This document shows positions 43,691 through 53,221 of a stretch of DNA of 64,000 bases, piece by piece. A program made the position numbers and the translations under genes. The DNA is from Acutalibacter muris (GTDB taxonomy: Bacteria; Bacillota; Clostridia; Oscillospirales; Acutalibacteraceae). Under the pieces are notes generated by a model, which made no database searches, had not been told where the DNA came from, and worked only from the letters and a program-made list of their open reading frames with translations. The DNA is taken from NCBI RefSeq assembly GCF_002201475.1, contig NZ_CP021422.1, positions 2,170,001-2,234,000 of the forward strand. Reading direction: 5' to 3'. Position 1 is the first letter of the stretch. Each line of letters starts with the position of its first letter.

Positions 43691-44728
43691 TTAAATCTTT
43701 TGATTTCCCGTTGACCAGACGTGCTTTTCATTGGCGGACGCCGCTGTATTCTGCGCCATCACGCCCACCGGCTTGTGGAGGACGTAGAGCTCCTCCAGGT
43801 AGGCCAGCTCCTGGGGAGACAGCGCCAGGTCAACGGCCCTTGCCGCGCCCTCGATGTGGTGCAGCTTGGTGGCCCCCACTACCGGGGACGTCGTCTTTCT
43901 CAGCAGCCACGCCAGAGAAATTTCCGTCATGCTCACCCCGTGCTTGCCGGCGAGTTCCGCCACTCTGGCAATAATTTTGCCGTCTTGCTCCGCTGTGCCG
44001 TCATATTTGCCTTTGGCATAACTGTCCTCCTCCAGGCGCTTGGAGGTCTCTCCGGGACGCTTTGAGAGCCTTCCGCCAGCCAATGCGCTGTAGGGAGTCA
44101 TGGCGATGTTGTCCTCGGCGCATAGCTTGGCCATCTCCCTCTCCTCCTCCCGAAAGATGAGATTGTAGTGTCCCTGGGTGGACACGAACTTGACAAAGCC
44201 GTTCTGCTCCGCAAGGGCATTAGCCTTGGCAAGCTGGTAGGCGTAGGCGTTTGAAATACCAATATACCGCACCTTGCCCGCCTTGACGGCGTTATTCAGG
44301 CCCTCCATGATATCGTAGATGGGCGTATTATAGTCCCACATATGATAGATATATAGGTCAACGTAGTCCATGCCCAAGTTGCGAAGGCTTGTATCCAGCA
44401 GCTTATCAATGTGCTGCTGCCCGGTAACGCCGCACGCGATCTCCTCCGGGGTACGGGGAATAAATTTGGTTGCGACCACCACCTCCTCCCGCTTGGCGAA
44501 GTCCCTCAGGGCACGGCCCACGTACTGCTCGCTGGTGCCGCTTTGGTAGCTAATGGCGGTATCGAAAAAATTAACTCCCAGTTCTAAACCCCGCTTGATG
44601 ATTTCCCGGGAGTGCTCTTCCTCCAACGTCCAACTGTGCTGGCCGCTTTTTGCGTCTCCAAAGCCCATGCACCCCATGCAGATGCGGGACACGTTCAGGT
44701 CAGAATTGCCTAATTTAGTGTACTTCAT
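43691..44728 (-). CDS. Aldo/keto reductase
   Basis: 345-residue TIM barrel NADPH-dependent oxidoreductase. The catalytic tetrad members are visible: Asp and Tyr in NFFDTAISYQSG, Lys in VVVATKF and His in DLYIYHMWDY. The N-terminal MKYTKLGNSDLNVSRICMGC is typical. The substrate is unknown. GAGGAG precedes ATG. Confidence 0.92.
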   Translation of the reverse strand: MKYTKLGNSDLNVSRICMGCMGFGDAKSGQHSWTLEEEHSREIIKRGLELGVNFFDTAISYQSGTSEQYVGRALRDFAKREEVVVATKFIPRTPEEIACGVTGQQHIDKLLDTSLRNLGMDYVDLYIYHMWDYNTPIYDIMEGLNNAVKAGKVRYIGISNAYAYQLAKANALAEQNGFVKFVSTQGHYNLIFREEEREMAKLCAEDNIAMTPYSALAGGRLSKRPGETSKRLEEDSYAKGKYDGTAEQDGKIIARVAELAGKHGVSMTEISLAWLLRKTTSPVVGATKLHHIEGAARAVDLALSPQELAYLEELYVLHKPVGVMAQNTAASANEKHVWSTGNQKI

Positions 44729-44785
44729 GCTGTTCTCCTCCTAGTGATGTCCTTGAATTTTCTTCATGTTCCCATTGCATTTCAA

Positions 44786-44820
44786 AAAGGTGTTCTCAAG
44801 GGAAACCCGAGAACACCTTT
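44786..44820. promoter_or_regulatory. 12-bp-stem hairpin upstream of the aldo/keto reductase gene
   Basis: AAAGGTGTTCTC / GAGAACACCTTT with an 11-nt loop. T-runs on both sides allow a terminator in either direction. It may end the transcript of the lost AraC gene or act in the reductase leader. Confidence 0.5.
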
Positions 44821-44854
44821 ATTATAAGTCATTTTTCATTTAATGTCCAATACT

Positions 44855-45016
44855 TATCGCGTATTATGTGTCATGCCCAAAAGCTATGGATATTCATATA
44901 TCTCTGAGGTGATGAACGAGCTGGGTTTTGTGAACAGAACATATTTTTATCGGATATTCTTTGAAGATACCGGGATTACGCCAGGAGAATTTAAGCGAAG
45001 AGGGCACGCTTATTAA
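44855..45016 (+). pseudogene. AraC-family C-terminal fragment
   Basis: The frame reads YGYSYISEVMNELGFVNRTY, then FYRIFFEDTGITPGEFKRR, the second HTH and signature of AraC proteins, ending at TAA 45014. Everything before it is missing. Confidence 0.75.
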
Positions 45017-45142
45017 TACATTATTCGACAAACTTCTGCAATTTTCGCGGCAAAGCTATGGTAAAGTCAGCATAACGTACCAAGCCACAGGGCTTGAGCA
45101 ATCAACTCTACCTGAAAAACACTTAAACAGGAGGTCACAATT

Positions 45143-47015
45143 ATGAACGAGAATATCCCAAATGAGCCCACGCCATCGCCAGATAACGCGGCCCCCCCCC
45201 CCGCCCCTATCAATCCCCTATAGGACAATGGAGACGCCGGCGAAGCGCAAACGAGCTTTGCGGACAAGCTGTTTGACGCAAAAACCAAGCTGCGTAAAGT
45301 GTTGATGACGCCCTACCCCTATACCTTTGACGACGGCACCCCCTCCACAGGGCTGAGCCTTCAGCAGGTTTTTTACAAGCTGTACAGCGATTATGTGAAG
45401 GCCAAGCAGGACTGGGCCAAGATGCAGCTGGAGGAGAAAAGGAGGCTGGCCAATAAGTACCGTGGCGGCACTGTGGAAGACAACAGGTCTATCCAGAACG
45501 AATATCTGGAATGGTACGAGACAGAAGCCGAGCCTCAGATGCTGCTTGTAGAGGAAAAACTCGGAAAGGTGCTGAACGTTTTTTCGCCGGGAGATATGGA
45601 GGTCATCACCGGCATACTGAGCAGCGGGGCCGGCCGGGAGGTGGCCGAGGCCCAGGAGGCGCTGTCCAACGTGGAAAAGCGCAACCCGGACGGCGGCACT
45701 GTCTATCCCGTGACCCTCTACCCCGAGAACTGGTTTAAGCTGCTGGACAGCTCCTTCACCCCCATGGACCTGCTGGAGAGCCCCGCCGCCCTGTCCCAAA
45801 AGTTGTCCGTCCTCACCGCCCAGCAGAGCAGCCTGACCACACAGGTCAACTCCCTCTTGTCCGTTATCCCGGACGATGAAACGGTAAAGGCCCTCCATGA
45901 CGCGTACACAAACGCGGAGAACGCCTATAAGACCGCCATGAACAACCTGACACAAGCATATACAAAGGTCACGACAGATATGCTGAAGACCTTTATCAGT
46001 GTCCTGGATTCCACCAGCGATAAAAAGGCCGAAAGCATACCCCCATCGGCAGTCGCCCGCATCTTCGGCATAGACGTGGGCAAGGTCTCCGACCTGCTCT
46101 CAAAGCTGGGCGAAAGCGCCGTCTCCTGCCTGAACGCACAGAGCAAATTAAACGCGGCGTCAGAAACCGCCTCCACCGCGGCTATGACCTACTTTGAGAG
46201 CAAAAACCTACAGCAGTATAAGTCCATGCTGCTGCCTCTGCAGGCCCAGCTGGACAGCGTAAAGGCGGAGATAGCCCAACTGCAGCAGCAGATAGCCCTT
46301 TCCACAGCCATGCAGGGGGACAGCTCCGGCAGCGTGGCGCCAAACCAGATCCCGGAGGGCTTTACGCAGCTGATAATCACCTCCAAGTTCTCGCAGGTGA
46401 ACCAGCAGTCCTCCAGCTCCGCTTCAGCCTCCAACTCCTCCTACGGCGTTTCCTTCTTCTTTGGAGGCTATAGCAGCAGTGAGTCCCACCAGGAGGCTCA
46501 GCCAGGCCCTCAGCCAGCAGACAGATATGTATAACACCTCAAGCCTGCGGATTGCTCCCAGCAAAGAGTACACGGCGTTTTCTGACGAGCGGTTCAACGA
46601 GATGAACAGCTGTGTATTCCCCTGCTACCCCACGGCCTTCGTCATAGCCCGGGACGTCACCCTCCGCTTCACCTCGGCCACGTCCGTGTCCGACTCCTTC
46701 GCCCAAAGCGTGGAGGAGCACTCCTCCAAGGGCGGCGGTTTCTTTATCTTCGGTGGCAGCTCCTCCTCGTCCTCGTCCTCCTCCCACAGCAACTCCACCG
46801 CTACTTCGACCTCCAACAGCGTGACGGTCCGTTTCACCACCCCGCAGATACTTGGCTATTACCTTGAAGCCACAGCCGCAGATAAAAGTGCCATCATCAG
46901 CGACGAGGCCCAGAGCAACAGCGACTTCATCTCCATCTTCGACTTCATCAAGGACTTCCAGAAAATGCTGGACGATTATAATTCCACCTATCATAAGCAA
47001 ACCCTTAGCCTATAA
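45143..47015 (+). pseudogene. Ser-rich, coiled-coil protein of unknown function, broken by a stop and a frameshift
   Basis: AGGAGG precedes ATG 45143. A Pro-rich leader (MNENIPNEPTPSPDNAAP) runs over a C11 tract, then hits TAG at 45221-45223. The same frame continues to 46534 with a helical coiled-coil body (about 400 residues) and a Ser-rich tract near SVSFF/SSSASASNSSYG. A one-base frameshift near 46490-46500 moves to a second frame carrying LSQALSQQTDMYNTSSLRIA, another Gly/Ser-rich tract (GGGFFIFGG, then SSSSSSSSS) and an end LDDYNSTYHKQTLSL at 47015. The product would be about 620 residues. GTG 45299 may start a shorter form. No family recognised. Confidence 0.6.
45192..45202 (+). repeat. 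C11 homopolymer tract in the 5' part of the Ser-rich gene
   Basis: Eleven consecutive C residues lie in the Pro-rich leader, 18 bp before the in-frame TAG. Such tracts slip during replication and are also prone to sequencing error. Confidence 0.85.
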
Positions 47016-47041
47016 CGCCGCAGATCAGAAAGGAGCAAATC

Positions 47042-47951
47042 ATGAGTGAAAACGCACTAATTGAGCCTGGTTTCGTGGGCTGGCCCAACGCCTATCCGGA
47101 CCCGCCGTATATTGACCACCCCTCTCCTAACGCGGCGGCACGCCTAGGGGCCGGCTATGCCCCTTCGCCGGAGTTCAGGGCCGAACACTTCGCGTGCAGC
47201 TCTTGCAATACAATCAATATGTCCGGCAGCCGGAGCACGGACAGAAACCGCCTGCACGCAATCACAGGCGACCCGACCAATGGCAGGCTGAGGGATTATG
47301 ACTGCCACCATATCTATGACTTCAACTATGATGACAAATCCCCCCAATGCTCGGCACAGTTTATCCTTCGTAAGTCACATATTGCCTCCTATAACCATGC
47401 CGGCGGGGTGGAGCAGTATAGAGAGCATTTTGGCCATGGTTATGATAACGCCATCGAGGAATTCAACGCGGCCCTCGCCGTGCCCGACGTATTCCGCGCC
47501 CCGGCAGCCCCTCTTTCCCTCAAGGAGGTAGAGAGCTTCGAGCGTGACTACCGTCCCCTGCCCGGCTGGCTGAGAGATATTTACCTGGGGGGCCCGGCCA
47601 TAGACCCGGCCTACAGATTCGGGGACGGCAGGCTGGAATACGTGCAGGCCCTGGCCCCGCTTATTTGCTGAGGGCCGGCTCGACTGCGGCATAGACACGG
47701 TTTTTCGGGCCGGGGTATTCGGCCAGGAGCCCCTCCGCGACCGGTTCAGACACGCGGTGCCTTTCGCTTTCGACCCCTGCGGCAGCATCTTTTTCGCGGA
47801 GGGCGGGGACGCATTTTTCTTTGACCATGAGACAGGCTCATGTGAAGGGGTAAAGGCTGTGGGGATAGATATCTCTATACAGCAAGAACCCGGCGACGGG
47901 CATACATATAATCCTGATGAGTGGAGCGAAGACAAAAATCTCTTAAAATAA
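47042..47951 (+). pseudogene. SUKH (SMI1/KNR4)-like protein gene with a frameshift
   Basis: The first frame (47042-47671) starts MSENALIEPGFVGWPNAYPD, contains a Cys/His-rich stretch (HFACSSCNTINM and RDYDCHHIYDF) and reaches LPGWLRDIYLGGPA. Near 47660-47672 the frame must shift by one base. The next frame continues FAEGRLDCGIDTVF, then VPFAFDPCGSIFF and DAFFFDHETGS to 47951. The order WLRDIYLGG...PFAFDxCG..FF...DHE resembles SUKH immunity domains, which neutralise polymorphic toxins. The assignment is tentative. It is 26 bp after the Ser-rich gene, so the two form one locus. Confidence 0.5.
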
Positions 47952-47961
47952 AAGTCAATTA

Positions 47962-47997
47962 TAAAAGCCAGAGAACAAGCTTGTTCTCTGGCTTTTA
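47962..47997. terminator. Perfect palindromic terminator
   Basis: TAAAAGCCAGAGAACAAG followed by its exact reverse complement, AT-rich at both ends. It separates the SUKH-like locus from the convergent PadR operon and would work both ways. Confidence 0.85.
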
Positions 47998-48020
47998 TTT
48001 ATCACATGAAAGTAAATTCT

Positions 48021-48476
48021 TTAATACAGATTCCCGTACTTGTCGCAGGAAACGCTGACGCTGCGTGTTGTGGAAACGGTATTATATCTTACCGTACACG
48101 TGGCCGTTGCGGTGTTTCCAGAAGTGTAGGCGTTTTTGCTTATATACGTCGCGTTACTATTAAATATCTCTACGACGGCAGAGGCACCGGTCGCTGTAGA
48201 GGAAACGCCGTAATTATAGGTGAAAGAACCGTTCACTGTTACTGCCCAAATAGCAGAGCCGCCAGAGTTGTAATAGGTCAAGGTTTTATACCCATTCTTA
48301 CCTGTACGAAGCTGTGCAGCACTTTCGTATAATTCTATAACAACCGAATCTCCATTATCCAAAACATCTTCAGTTCTGGAAACGAGAACATCTTGCGACC
48401 CTTGCGCGGAAACTGGAAAAACGCAAAAACAAGCCACGAGAACAGCAACGGCTAAAAAAGCAAGACATTTTTTCAT
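48021..48476 (-). CDS. Small secreted protein of unknown function
   Basis: About 151 residues with a signal peptide (MKKCLAFLAVAVLVACFCVF, cleavage near VSA-QG). The mature part is rich in Thr, Ser, Asn and Tyr with alternating strands (YKTLTYYNSGGSAIWAVTVN), like a beta-sandwich. It has no domain I recognise. GGAGG is nearer the ATG 12 bases upstream, so that start (48488) is not excluded. Last gene of the PadR operon. Confidence 0.7.
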   Translation of the reverse strand: MKKCLAFLAVAVLVACFCVFPVSAQGSQDVLVSRTEDVLDNGDSVVIELYESAAQLRTGKNGYKTLTYYNSGGSAIWAVTVNGSFTYNYGVSSTATGASAVVEIFNSNATYISKNAYTSGNTATATCTVRYNTVSTTRSVSVSCDKYGNLY

Positions 48477-48496
48477 ATTTTCACACATTCCTCCAC

Positions 48497-48910
48497 TTAA
48501 TAAAATGCTTCTAATGCACTTTCACTGCCTTCATAATGTCCTTCCATAGCCGACGATTCAGTTACGCTCCCGTGAGTATATGACCAGGTATCAATGACAA
48601 GCACGCTCAGTAAAAGGATAATCGCAGCCGCCAGAACGGCAAGAACAACCTTTGTAAAAGCGAAAAACCGTCTGCGGAGCGCCAATTTCTGCTGGGTAAA
48701 CCCCTTCGGCGCATTTCTCAAAAATTCCTCCGCCTGTGAAGAAGGGGATCCAAAATATGTAAGCAGATCCTCTGCGGTTGCCAGAGGATGCTCGGCGCAA
48801 TAAGTATCGACCTCCTGCCGGAGGACCGCAAAATACTCTCCGTCACGGTCGCCGGCCTTTTTTAGCTGGCGCCGTACAGATTCTAAATACTTATTTATCT
48901 CTTCTGTCAT
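48497..48910 (-). CDS. Membrane protein of the PadR/DUF1700-like type
   Basis: 137 residues. The cytoplasmic helical N terminus (MTEEINKYLESVRRQLKKAG, then GSPSSQAEEFLRNAP) resembles the DUF1700/anti-sigma-like proteins that accompany PadR regulators. One membrane helix follows (VVLAVLAAAIILLLSVLVID), with a short acidic tail. Its start overlaps padR by 4 bp. It may transmit or modify the signal to which PadR responds. Confidence 0.75.
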   Translation of the reverse strand: MTEEINKYLESVRRQLKKAGDRDGEYFAVLRQEVDTYCAEHPLATAEDLLTYFGSPSSQAEEFLRNAPKGFTQQKLALRRRFFAFTKVVLAVLAAAIILLLSVLVIDTWSYTHGSVTESSAMEGHYEGSESALEAFY

Positions 48911-49275
48911 TGAATCTCCTCCTGAGAAAACGCCGGATTGCCTATTACAAGCCGTATCCCCTCTGAGATGGACTCGTATTCCTTAATCAACTTTGCCAAA
49001 TAGACCTCTCCGGAGGGCTCCAAATGATAGAACACTCTCGCCCGGGCGACATTTTCCTCCTTCTTGCTGGAAATATAACCCTCCCGCTGAAGCCGGTACA
49101 CAGTCCCATAAAGCGAATTCTCAATCAGCCGAAGCTTACCTTCGCTGCGCTCATCCAAGGTCTGCGCAATCTGATAGCCGTACATATCCTCGTTCTGAAG
49201 AAGGTAAAGGACAAGCATGGCTAAAGTTCCTCTTTTCAGCTGCGCCACCATACTGTTTGCTTTTTCTAGTGCCAT
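48907..49275 (-). CDS. PadR-family transcriptional regulator
   Basis: The 122-residue winged HTH has KRGTLAMLVLYLLQNEDMYG, then NSLYGTVYRLQREGYISSKK and ARVFYHLEPSGEVYL, all classic PadR. ATG 49275 follows GAGGG. It starts a three-gene operon with the membrane and secreted proteins and probably represses itself. Confidence 0.9.
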   Translation of the reverse strand: MALEKANSMVAQLKRGTLAMLVLYLLQNEDMYGYQIAQTLDERSEGKLRLIENSLYGTVYRLQREGYISSKKEENVARARVFYHLEPSGEVYLAKLIKEYESISEGIRLVIGNPAFSQEEIQ

Positions 49276-49524
49276 TGATACCCTCACATTCATAATAAAT
49301 AAGATATATTTCCTACCGTACATTTCCGATTATATCACATTATTTCTACTTTGTAAAGCATAATTTTTGGGAATTCACCTTTTCTTATATATATATTATG
49401 ACACTTAGTGAGTAAATAATTTAAAGGCCCCTGGTTGACAAACCCTCCCGTCAAGTGTAAAATAGATAAGGTTTTGCCCAGCGTTCCGCTGGACCTATCT
49501 ACATACGAAAGAGGGTCTTTCAAT

Positions 49525-50790
49525 ATGATCATGCTCCTATGTATTTCTGTGGCGCTGGTGGCCGGGCTAATGATGACCCGCCTGTTCAAGCGCTTCCATC
49601 TGCCGGACGTCACCTCCTACCTCCTTGCCGGCGTTCTTCTGGGCCCGTGCCTCCTCGGGCGGCTGGGCGTGCCCGGGGTGGGCTTCAACAGCTTCGAGCT
49701 TGTGGATTCCCTACAGCCCATCTGTGATGTGGCCCTGGGCTTTATAGCCTTTGCTATTGGCAGCGAATTCAGGCTCTCCGCCCTTCGCACCACCGGCCGG
49801 GCCGCTGTAATCGTGGGCGTTTTCCAGGCCCTGGCCGCCACTATCCTGGTGGACGCCGCCCTGCTGGTATTGCACATATTCCTTGGGGACAAGCTCCCTG
49901 TGTCCGCTGCCATAACCCTTGGGGCCATCGCCGCCGCTACCGCCCCCGCCGCCACACTGATGGTGGTCCGGCAGTATAAGGCGAAGGGCCCTGTCACCGA
50001 TATCCTGCTGCCTGTAGTGGCCCTGGACGACGCGGTGGGCCTGGTGATCTTCGCCATATCCTTTGGCGCGGCCCAGGCCATGGAGACCAGCAGCGCCAAC
50101 TTAGCCTCCATCATATTCGAGCCCCTTCTTGAGATCGTGATCTCTCTGGCCCTGGGGGCCCTGCTGGGGTGGGTGCTCACCTTTATGGAGCGCTGGTTCA
50201 TGTCCAACCGCAACCGCGTGGCCATGATCGCCGGGTTTATTATCCTCGCGGTGGCCATGTCCATGCTCTCCTTTGAGATAGGCTCCGTGCACGTGAAGTT
50301 CTCCTCCCTGCTGGTGTGCATGATGCTGGGCACTGTGTTCTGCAACACCTGCGAGAGCTCCGAGGACCTGATGGGCCGGGCAGACAAGTGGTCCGCGCCA
50401 CTTCTAACCCTGTTCTTCGTGTTAAGCGGCGCGGAGCTGCACCTGGACGTGTTTACCGATCTGGCTATCGTGGGCATCGGTCTCGCGTATATCCTCTCCC
50501 GCTCCCTGGGCAAATACTTCGGGGCCATGTTCAGCAGCAAACTGGCAGGCTGCTCCCCGGAGATACAAAAGTATCTGGGTATCACTCTGCTGCCCCAGGC
50601 CGGCGTGGCCCTGGGTATGGCCTCCCAGGTGGGGGCGCTGGGCGAGATAGGCTCTACCATACGAAGTATCGTCCTGTTCGGCGTGCTGGTGTATGAGCTT
50701 ATTGGCCCGACTTTGACTAAGATGGCCCTTACAGCGGCAGGCGATATCAAGCCGAAGACCGGCAACGCCGCCACTGTTTCCTTAAAATAA
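49525..50790 (+). CDS. Cation:proton antiporter (CPA2/KefB-like membrane domain)
   Basis: The 421-residue protein has 12-13 membrane helices and the Na+/H+ exchanger domain from LPDVTSYLLAGVLLGPCLLG through AVGLVIFAISFG to LPQAGVALGMASQVG. The conserved Asp pair region PVVALDDAVG is present. No TrkA-N or TrkA-C domain follows, so it is a short version. I chose ATG 49525 (start MIMLLCISVALVAGLMMTRL) after GAAAGAGGG. It would exchange Na+ or K+ for H+. Confidence 0.9.
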   Translation: MIMLLCISVALVAGLMMTRLFKRFHLPDVTSYLLAGVLLGPCLLGRLGVPGVGFNSFELVDSLQPICDVALGFIAFAIGSEFRLSALRTTGRAAVIVGVFQALAATILVDAALLVLHIFLGDKLPVSAAITLGAIAAATAPAATLMVVRQYKAKGPVTDILLPVVALDDAVGLVIFAISFGAAQAMETSSANLASIIFEPLLEIVISLALGALLGWVLTFMERWFMSNRNRVAMIAGFIILAVAMSMLSFEIGSVHVKFSSLLVCMMLGTVFCNTCESSEDLMGRADKWSAPLLTLFFVLSGAELHLDVFTDLAIVGIGLAYILSRSLGKYFGAMFSSKLAGCSPEIQKYLGITLLPQAGVALGMASQVGALGEIGSTIRSIVLFGVLVYELIGPTLTKMALTAAGDIKPKTGNAATVSLK

Positions 50791-50806
50791 GCCATATGTC
50801 AGATAT

Positions 50807-50840
50807 AAAAAGCGCACCCCACTCGCAGGGTGCGCTTTTT
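50807..50840 (+). terminator. Terminator of the antiporter gene
   Basis: AAAAAGCGCACCC / GGGTGCGCTTTTT 13-bp stem with an 8-nt loop, symmetrical and usable from both sides. Confidence 0.88.
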
Positions 50841-50885
50841 ATGCAGACAGTTTTATAAAAATGCTCAGCTTCATGTGCAGATATC

Positions 50886-51467
50886 TCAGAGCTGGTCCTG
50901 CAAATTCGTCCCCAGGCCGTTTATATAGTCCTCCCTAAGGATCGAGTAGCAGACGTCGTCGCATATTTTCCCGTCAAAGCGCTTACACGCCCAGGGCACC
51001 ACGCCCTCCAGCTTAAAGCCGCACTTCTCAATGACCCGGCGGGAACGCTCGTTTTCCGCATAGTGGCTGGCCGCCAGCACGTCCACCTTCTTCTTCTCAA
51101 AGGCAAATGTCACCATGGCGGCAAGGGCTTCGGTCATGTAGCCCCTGCCCCACAGGTCCCGACGCAGCTCATAGCCCACGGAAAGACTGTTCACGTGGAA
51201 CCGCCGAAGGTCGCTCTGGAGCTTAATGCGCCCGATGACCTCCTCCGTTTCCCGCAGCACAATGGCATAGCACAGATCATTATGCAGGTCCCGGGCAAAC
51301 ATCGCCGAAGCGGCCTCCAGTGTACCGGCAGGCTGGCACCCGGCAGGAGTCATCACCTCCGGGTCGGAGACGATTGGTATATAGGCCTTGAAATCCTTAT
51401 GCTCCCACCGGCGCAGGAACAGCCGCTGGGTCTCGATACCGCCCCTAAGCCGTCCAAAAAGCTTCAT
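50886..51467 (-). CDS. GNAT-family N-acetyltransferase (RimJ/RimL-like)
   Basis: 193 residues. TQRLFLRRWEHKDFKAYIPI opens the fold, SVGYELRRDLWGRGYMTEAL is the acetyl-CoA loop (Q/RxxGxG/A variant RRDLWGRGY) and ENERSRRVIEKCGFKLEGVV completes it. The substrate is unknown. It is 19 bp downstream of the methyltransferase gene. Confidence 0.9.
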   Translation of the reverse strand: MKLFGRLRGGIETQRLFLRRWEHKDFKAYIPIVSDPEVMTPAGCQPAGTLEAASAMFARDLHNDLCYAIVLRETEEVIGRIKLQSDLRRFHVNSLSVGYELRRDLWGRGYMTEALAAMVTFAFEKKKVDVLAASHYAENERSRRVIEKCGFKLEGVVPWACKRFDGKICDDVCYSILREDYINGLGTNLQDQL

Positions 51468-51485
51468 TTATAACCCTCTTATCCC

Positions 51486-52595
51486 TTATATTGCCTTAAA
51501 ATATTGATAGAACTGACAGCGTATCATGCCGTTATACAGCTTGCGCCGCTTGTCAGCCTTGCGGCCGAACAGGGCTTCAAAGTCCTCCTCCGGCGTTATT
51601 ATTCCATAGCTCCATCCCTTTTCCGGGACGAACACCCGGCCCAGCTGCCGGTAGATATCCCTTGCCGCCCTCTGGTCGCTGAGCCGCTGGCCATAGGGCG
51701 GATTGCAGACCACACAGCCATAGGCCGTGGCCTCGGCAAAGTCCTTAATGTCCCGCACATCGGCGCGGACCTTCACACCGGCTCTTCTGGCGTTCTCCCG
51801 GGCCAACTCCACCGCGGCGGGGTCAATATCATAGCCGGTGGCGGTAAAGCTCGTGTCCCGGCGCTCCATGTCTCTGGCGCGGTCGCGCTCATGGTCCCAT
51901 ACTCCGCCGGGAGTCTGTTCCCAGACCTCGGCCTGGAACCGCCGCCCTATGCCGGGGGCAATATTCTGAGCCATGGTAGCGGCTTCTATAAGCAGGGTGC
52001 CCGACCCGCAGAAGGGGTCGTAAAAGGTGCCGTCCGCTCTCAGCCGCGAGAGCCTGAGCAGCGCGGCGGCCAGGGTCTCCTTGATGGGCGCCGCGTTGGA
52101 CACGGGCCTGTAGCCCCGCTTATGGAGTCCTGCCCCGCTGGTATCTATCGTCACGCTCACCTGGTCCTTCATTATGCGGAACCTTATCCGGTGGGTGGGG
52201 CCGTCCTCAGTAAACCAGTCCTGGCGGTAGCTCCGCTTCAAGCTCTCCACCACGGCCTTTTTGATTATGGCCTGGCAGTCGGGTACGCTGTGCAGCCGGC
52301 TGTTAAGGCTGCTGCCGGACACAGGAAATCCGTCCTCCCTGCCCAGGTATTCCTCCCAGGGCAGGGCCTTGACCCCCTGGAACAGTTCCTCAAAGCTTTC
52401 GGCGTGGAAATCGCCCATGAGGAGGCCCACCCGCTCCGCAAACCGGCTGCAGAGGTTCACCCGGGCCAGAATATCCCAGCCGCCCGAGAATATCACCCGG
52501 CCGTTCTCCGCCCGGACCTCCTCACACCCCATGTCCCGCAGCTCCTGGGCCAGCAGGCCCTCAACGCCCAGCAGGCAGGTTGCGGAATACGTCAT
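51486..52595 (-). CDS. THUMP-domain 23S rRNA methyltransferase (RlmL N-terminal type)
   Basis: The 369-residue protein has a ferredoxin-like and THUMP N terminus (about 1-160) and a Rossmann methyltransferase (about 165-365) with FYDPFCGSGTLLIEAA (SAM site) and VCNPPYGQRL (N-P-P-Y catalytic motif). These enzymes make m2G in 23S rRNA. It overlaps the hpf gene end by 4 bp, so both ribosome-related genes are coupled. Confidence 0.88.
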   Translation of the reverse strand: MTYSATCLLGVEGLLAQELRDMGCEEVRAENGRVIFSGGWDILARVNLCSRFAERVGLLMGDFHAESFEELFQGVKALPWEEYLGREDGFPVSGSSLNSRLHSVPDCQAIIKKAVVESLKRSYRQDWFTEDGPTHRIRFRIMKDQVSVTIDTSGAGLHKRGYRPVSNAAPIKETLAAALLRLSRLRADGTFYDPFCGSGTLLIEAATMAQNIAPGIGRRFQAEVWEQTPGGVWDHERDRARDMERRDTSFTATGYDIDPAAVELARENARRAGVKVRADVRDIKDFAEATAYGCVVCNPPYGQRLSDQRAARDIYRQLGRVFVPEKGWSYGIITPEEDFEALFGRKADKRRKLYNGMIRCQFYQYFKAI

Positions 52596-53119
52596 TTCTC
52601 GTCTGGCACCAGCAGGCCGTAGTCGCCGTTTTTACGGCGGTAGACCACATTTATCTCGCCGGAGACGTCATCCCGGAACATGAAGAACTCGTGGTCCAGC
52701 ATATTCATCTGCATTATGGCCTCCTCCGGGCCCATGACCTTCACAGCGAAGCGCTTTGTGCGCACCACCTGGAGCTCCTCTTCGGGCTCGTCGTAATAGG
52801 AATCGGCAAACTCCATGCCCGGGTCCACCTTCTTGGCCTTCTCAAGGCGGGTCTTATTGCGGCGCATCTGGCGGCCCAAAGCGGACACGCAGTGGTCCAG
52901 GGCCTCGTTCATATCCATGGCGGTATTCTCCGCGCGGAAGATCGCCCCCCGCTGACGGATGGTGATCTCAACAGTCTGCCGGTTGCGCTCCACAGTGACG
53001 GTGACGGTGGCTTCGGCGTCCTGGTCGAAAATGCGGTCAAACTTGGCAAGCTTCTTCTCGGCCAGCTCCTTAAAGTTGTTGCGAAGGTTTACTTTACGCC
53101 CGATGATATTGATCTTCAT
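52592..53119 (-). CDS. hpf: Ribosome hibernation promoting factor, long form
   Basis: The 175-residue protein has an N-terminal S30AE domain (1-100, MKINIIGRKVNLRNNFKELA) that blocks the decoding site and a C-terminal dimerisation domain (about 120-175, TKRFAVKVMGPEEAIMQMNM) that joins two 70S particles. The long form is typical of Firmicutes. I chose ATG 53119 after AGGAGG; a longer frame to 53191 lacks an RBS. Confidence 0.94.
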   Translation of the reverse strand: MKINIIGRKVNLRNNFKELAEKKLAKFDRIFDQDAEATVTVTVERNRQTVEITIRQRGAIFRAENTAMDMNEALDHCVSALGRQMRRNKTRLEKAKKVDPGMEFADSYYDEPEEELQVVRTKRFAVKVMGPEEAIMQMNMLDHEFFMFRDDVSGEINVVYRRKNGDYGLLVPDEK

Positions 53120-53221
53120 AACTCTTTCCTCCTTCGTATATGCGAGAGCGATATTACATATTTTGCTCCCCGTCTGACTATAGAATAGCACATTTTACAT
53201 AAAAGTGCAAGAAAAATTTTA

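Noticed and set aside
46739..46800. CRISPR-like or satellite repeat in the Ser-rich tract
   Set aside because: The TCC/TCG runs are codon repeats inside a reading frame, with no spacers. No CRISPR array was seen anywhere in the window.
47200..47345. HNH nuclease domain in the Cys/His-rich part of the SUKH-like gene
   Set aside because: CxxC and CHH residues are present but the HNH spacing is not; the evidence is too weak to name a nuclease.
51504..52622. Plus-strand frame of 372 codons opposite the rRNA methyltransferase
   Set aside because: Antisense of a conserved enzyme; no domain and no ribosome binding site.
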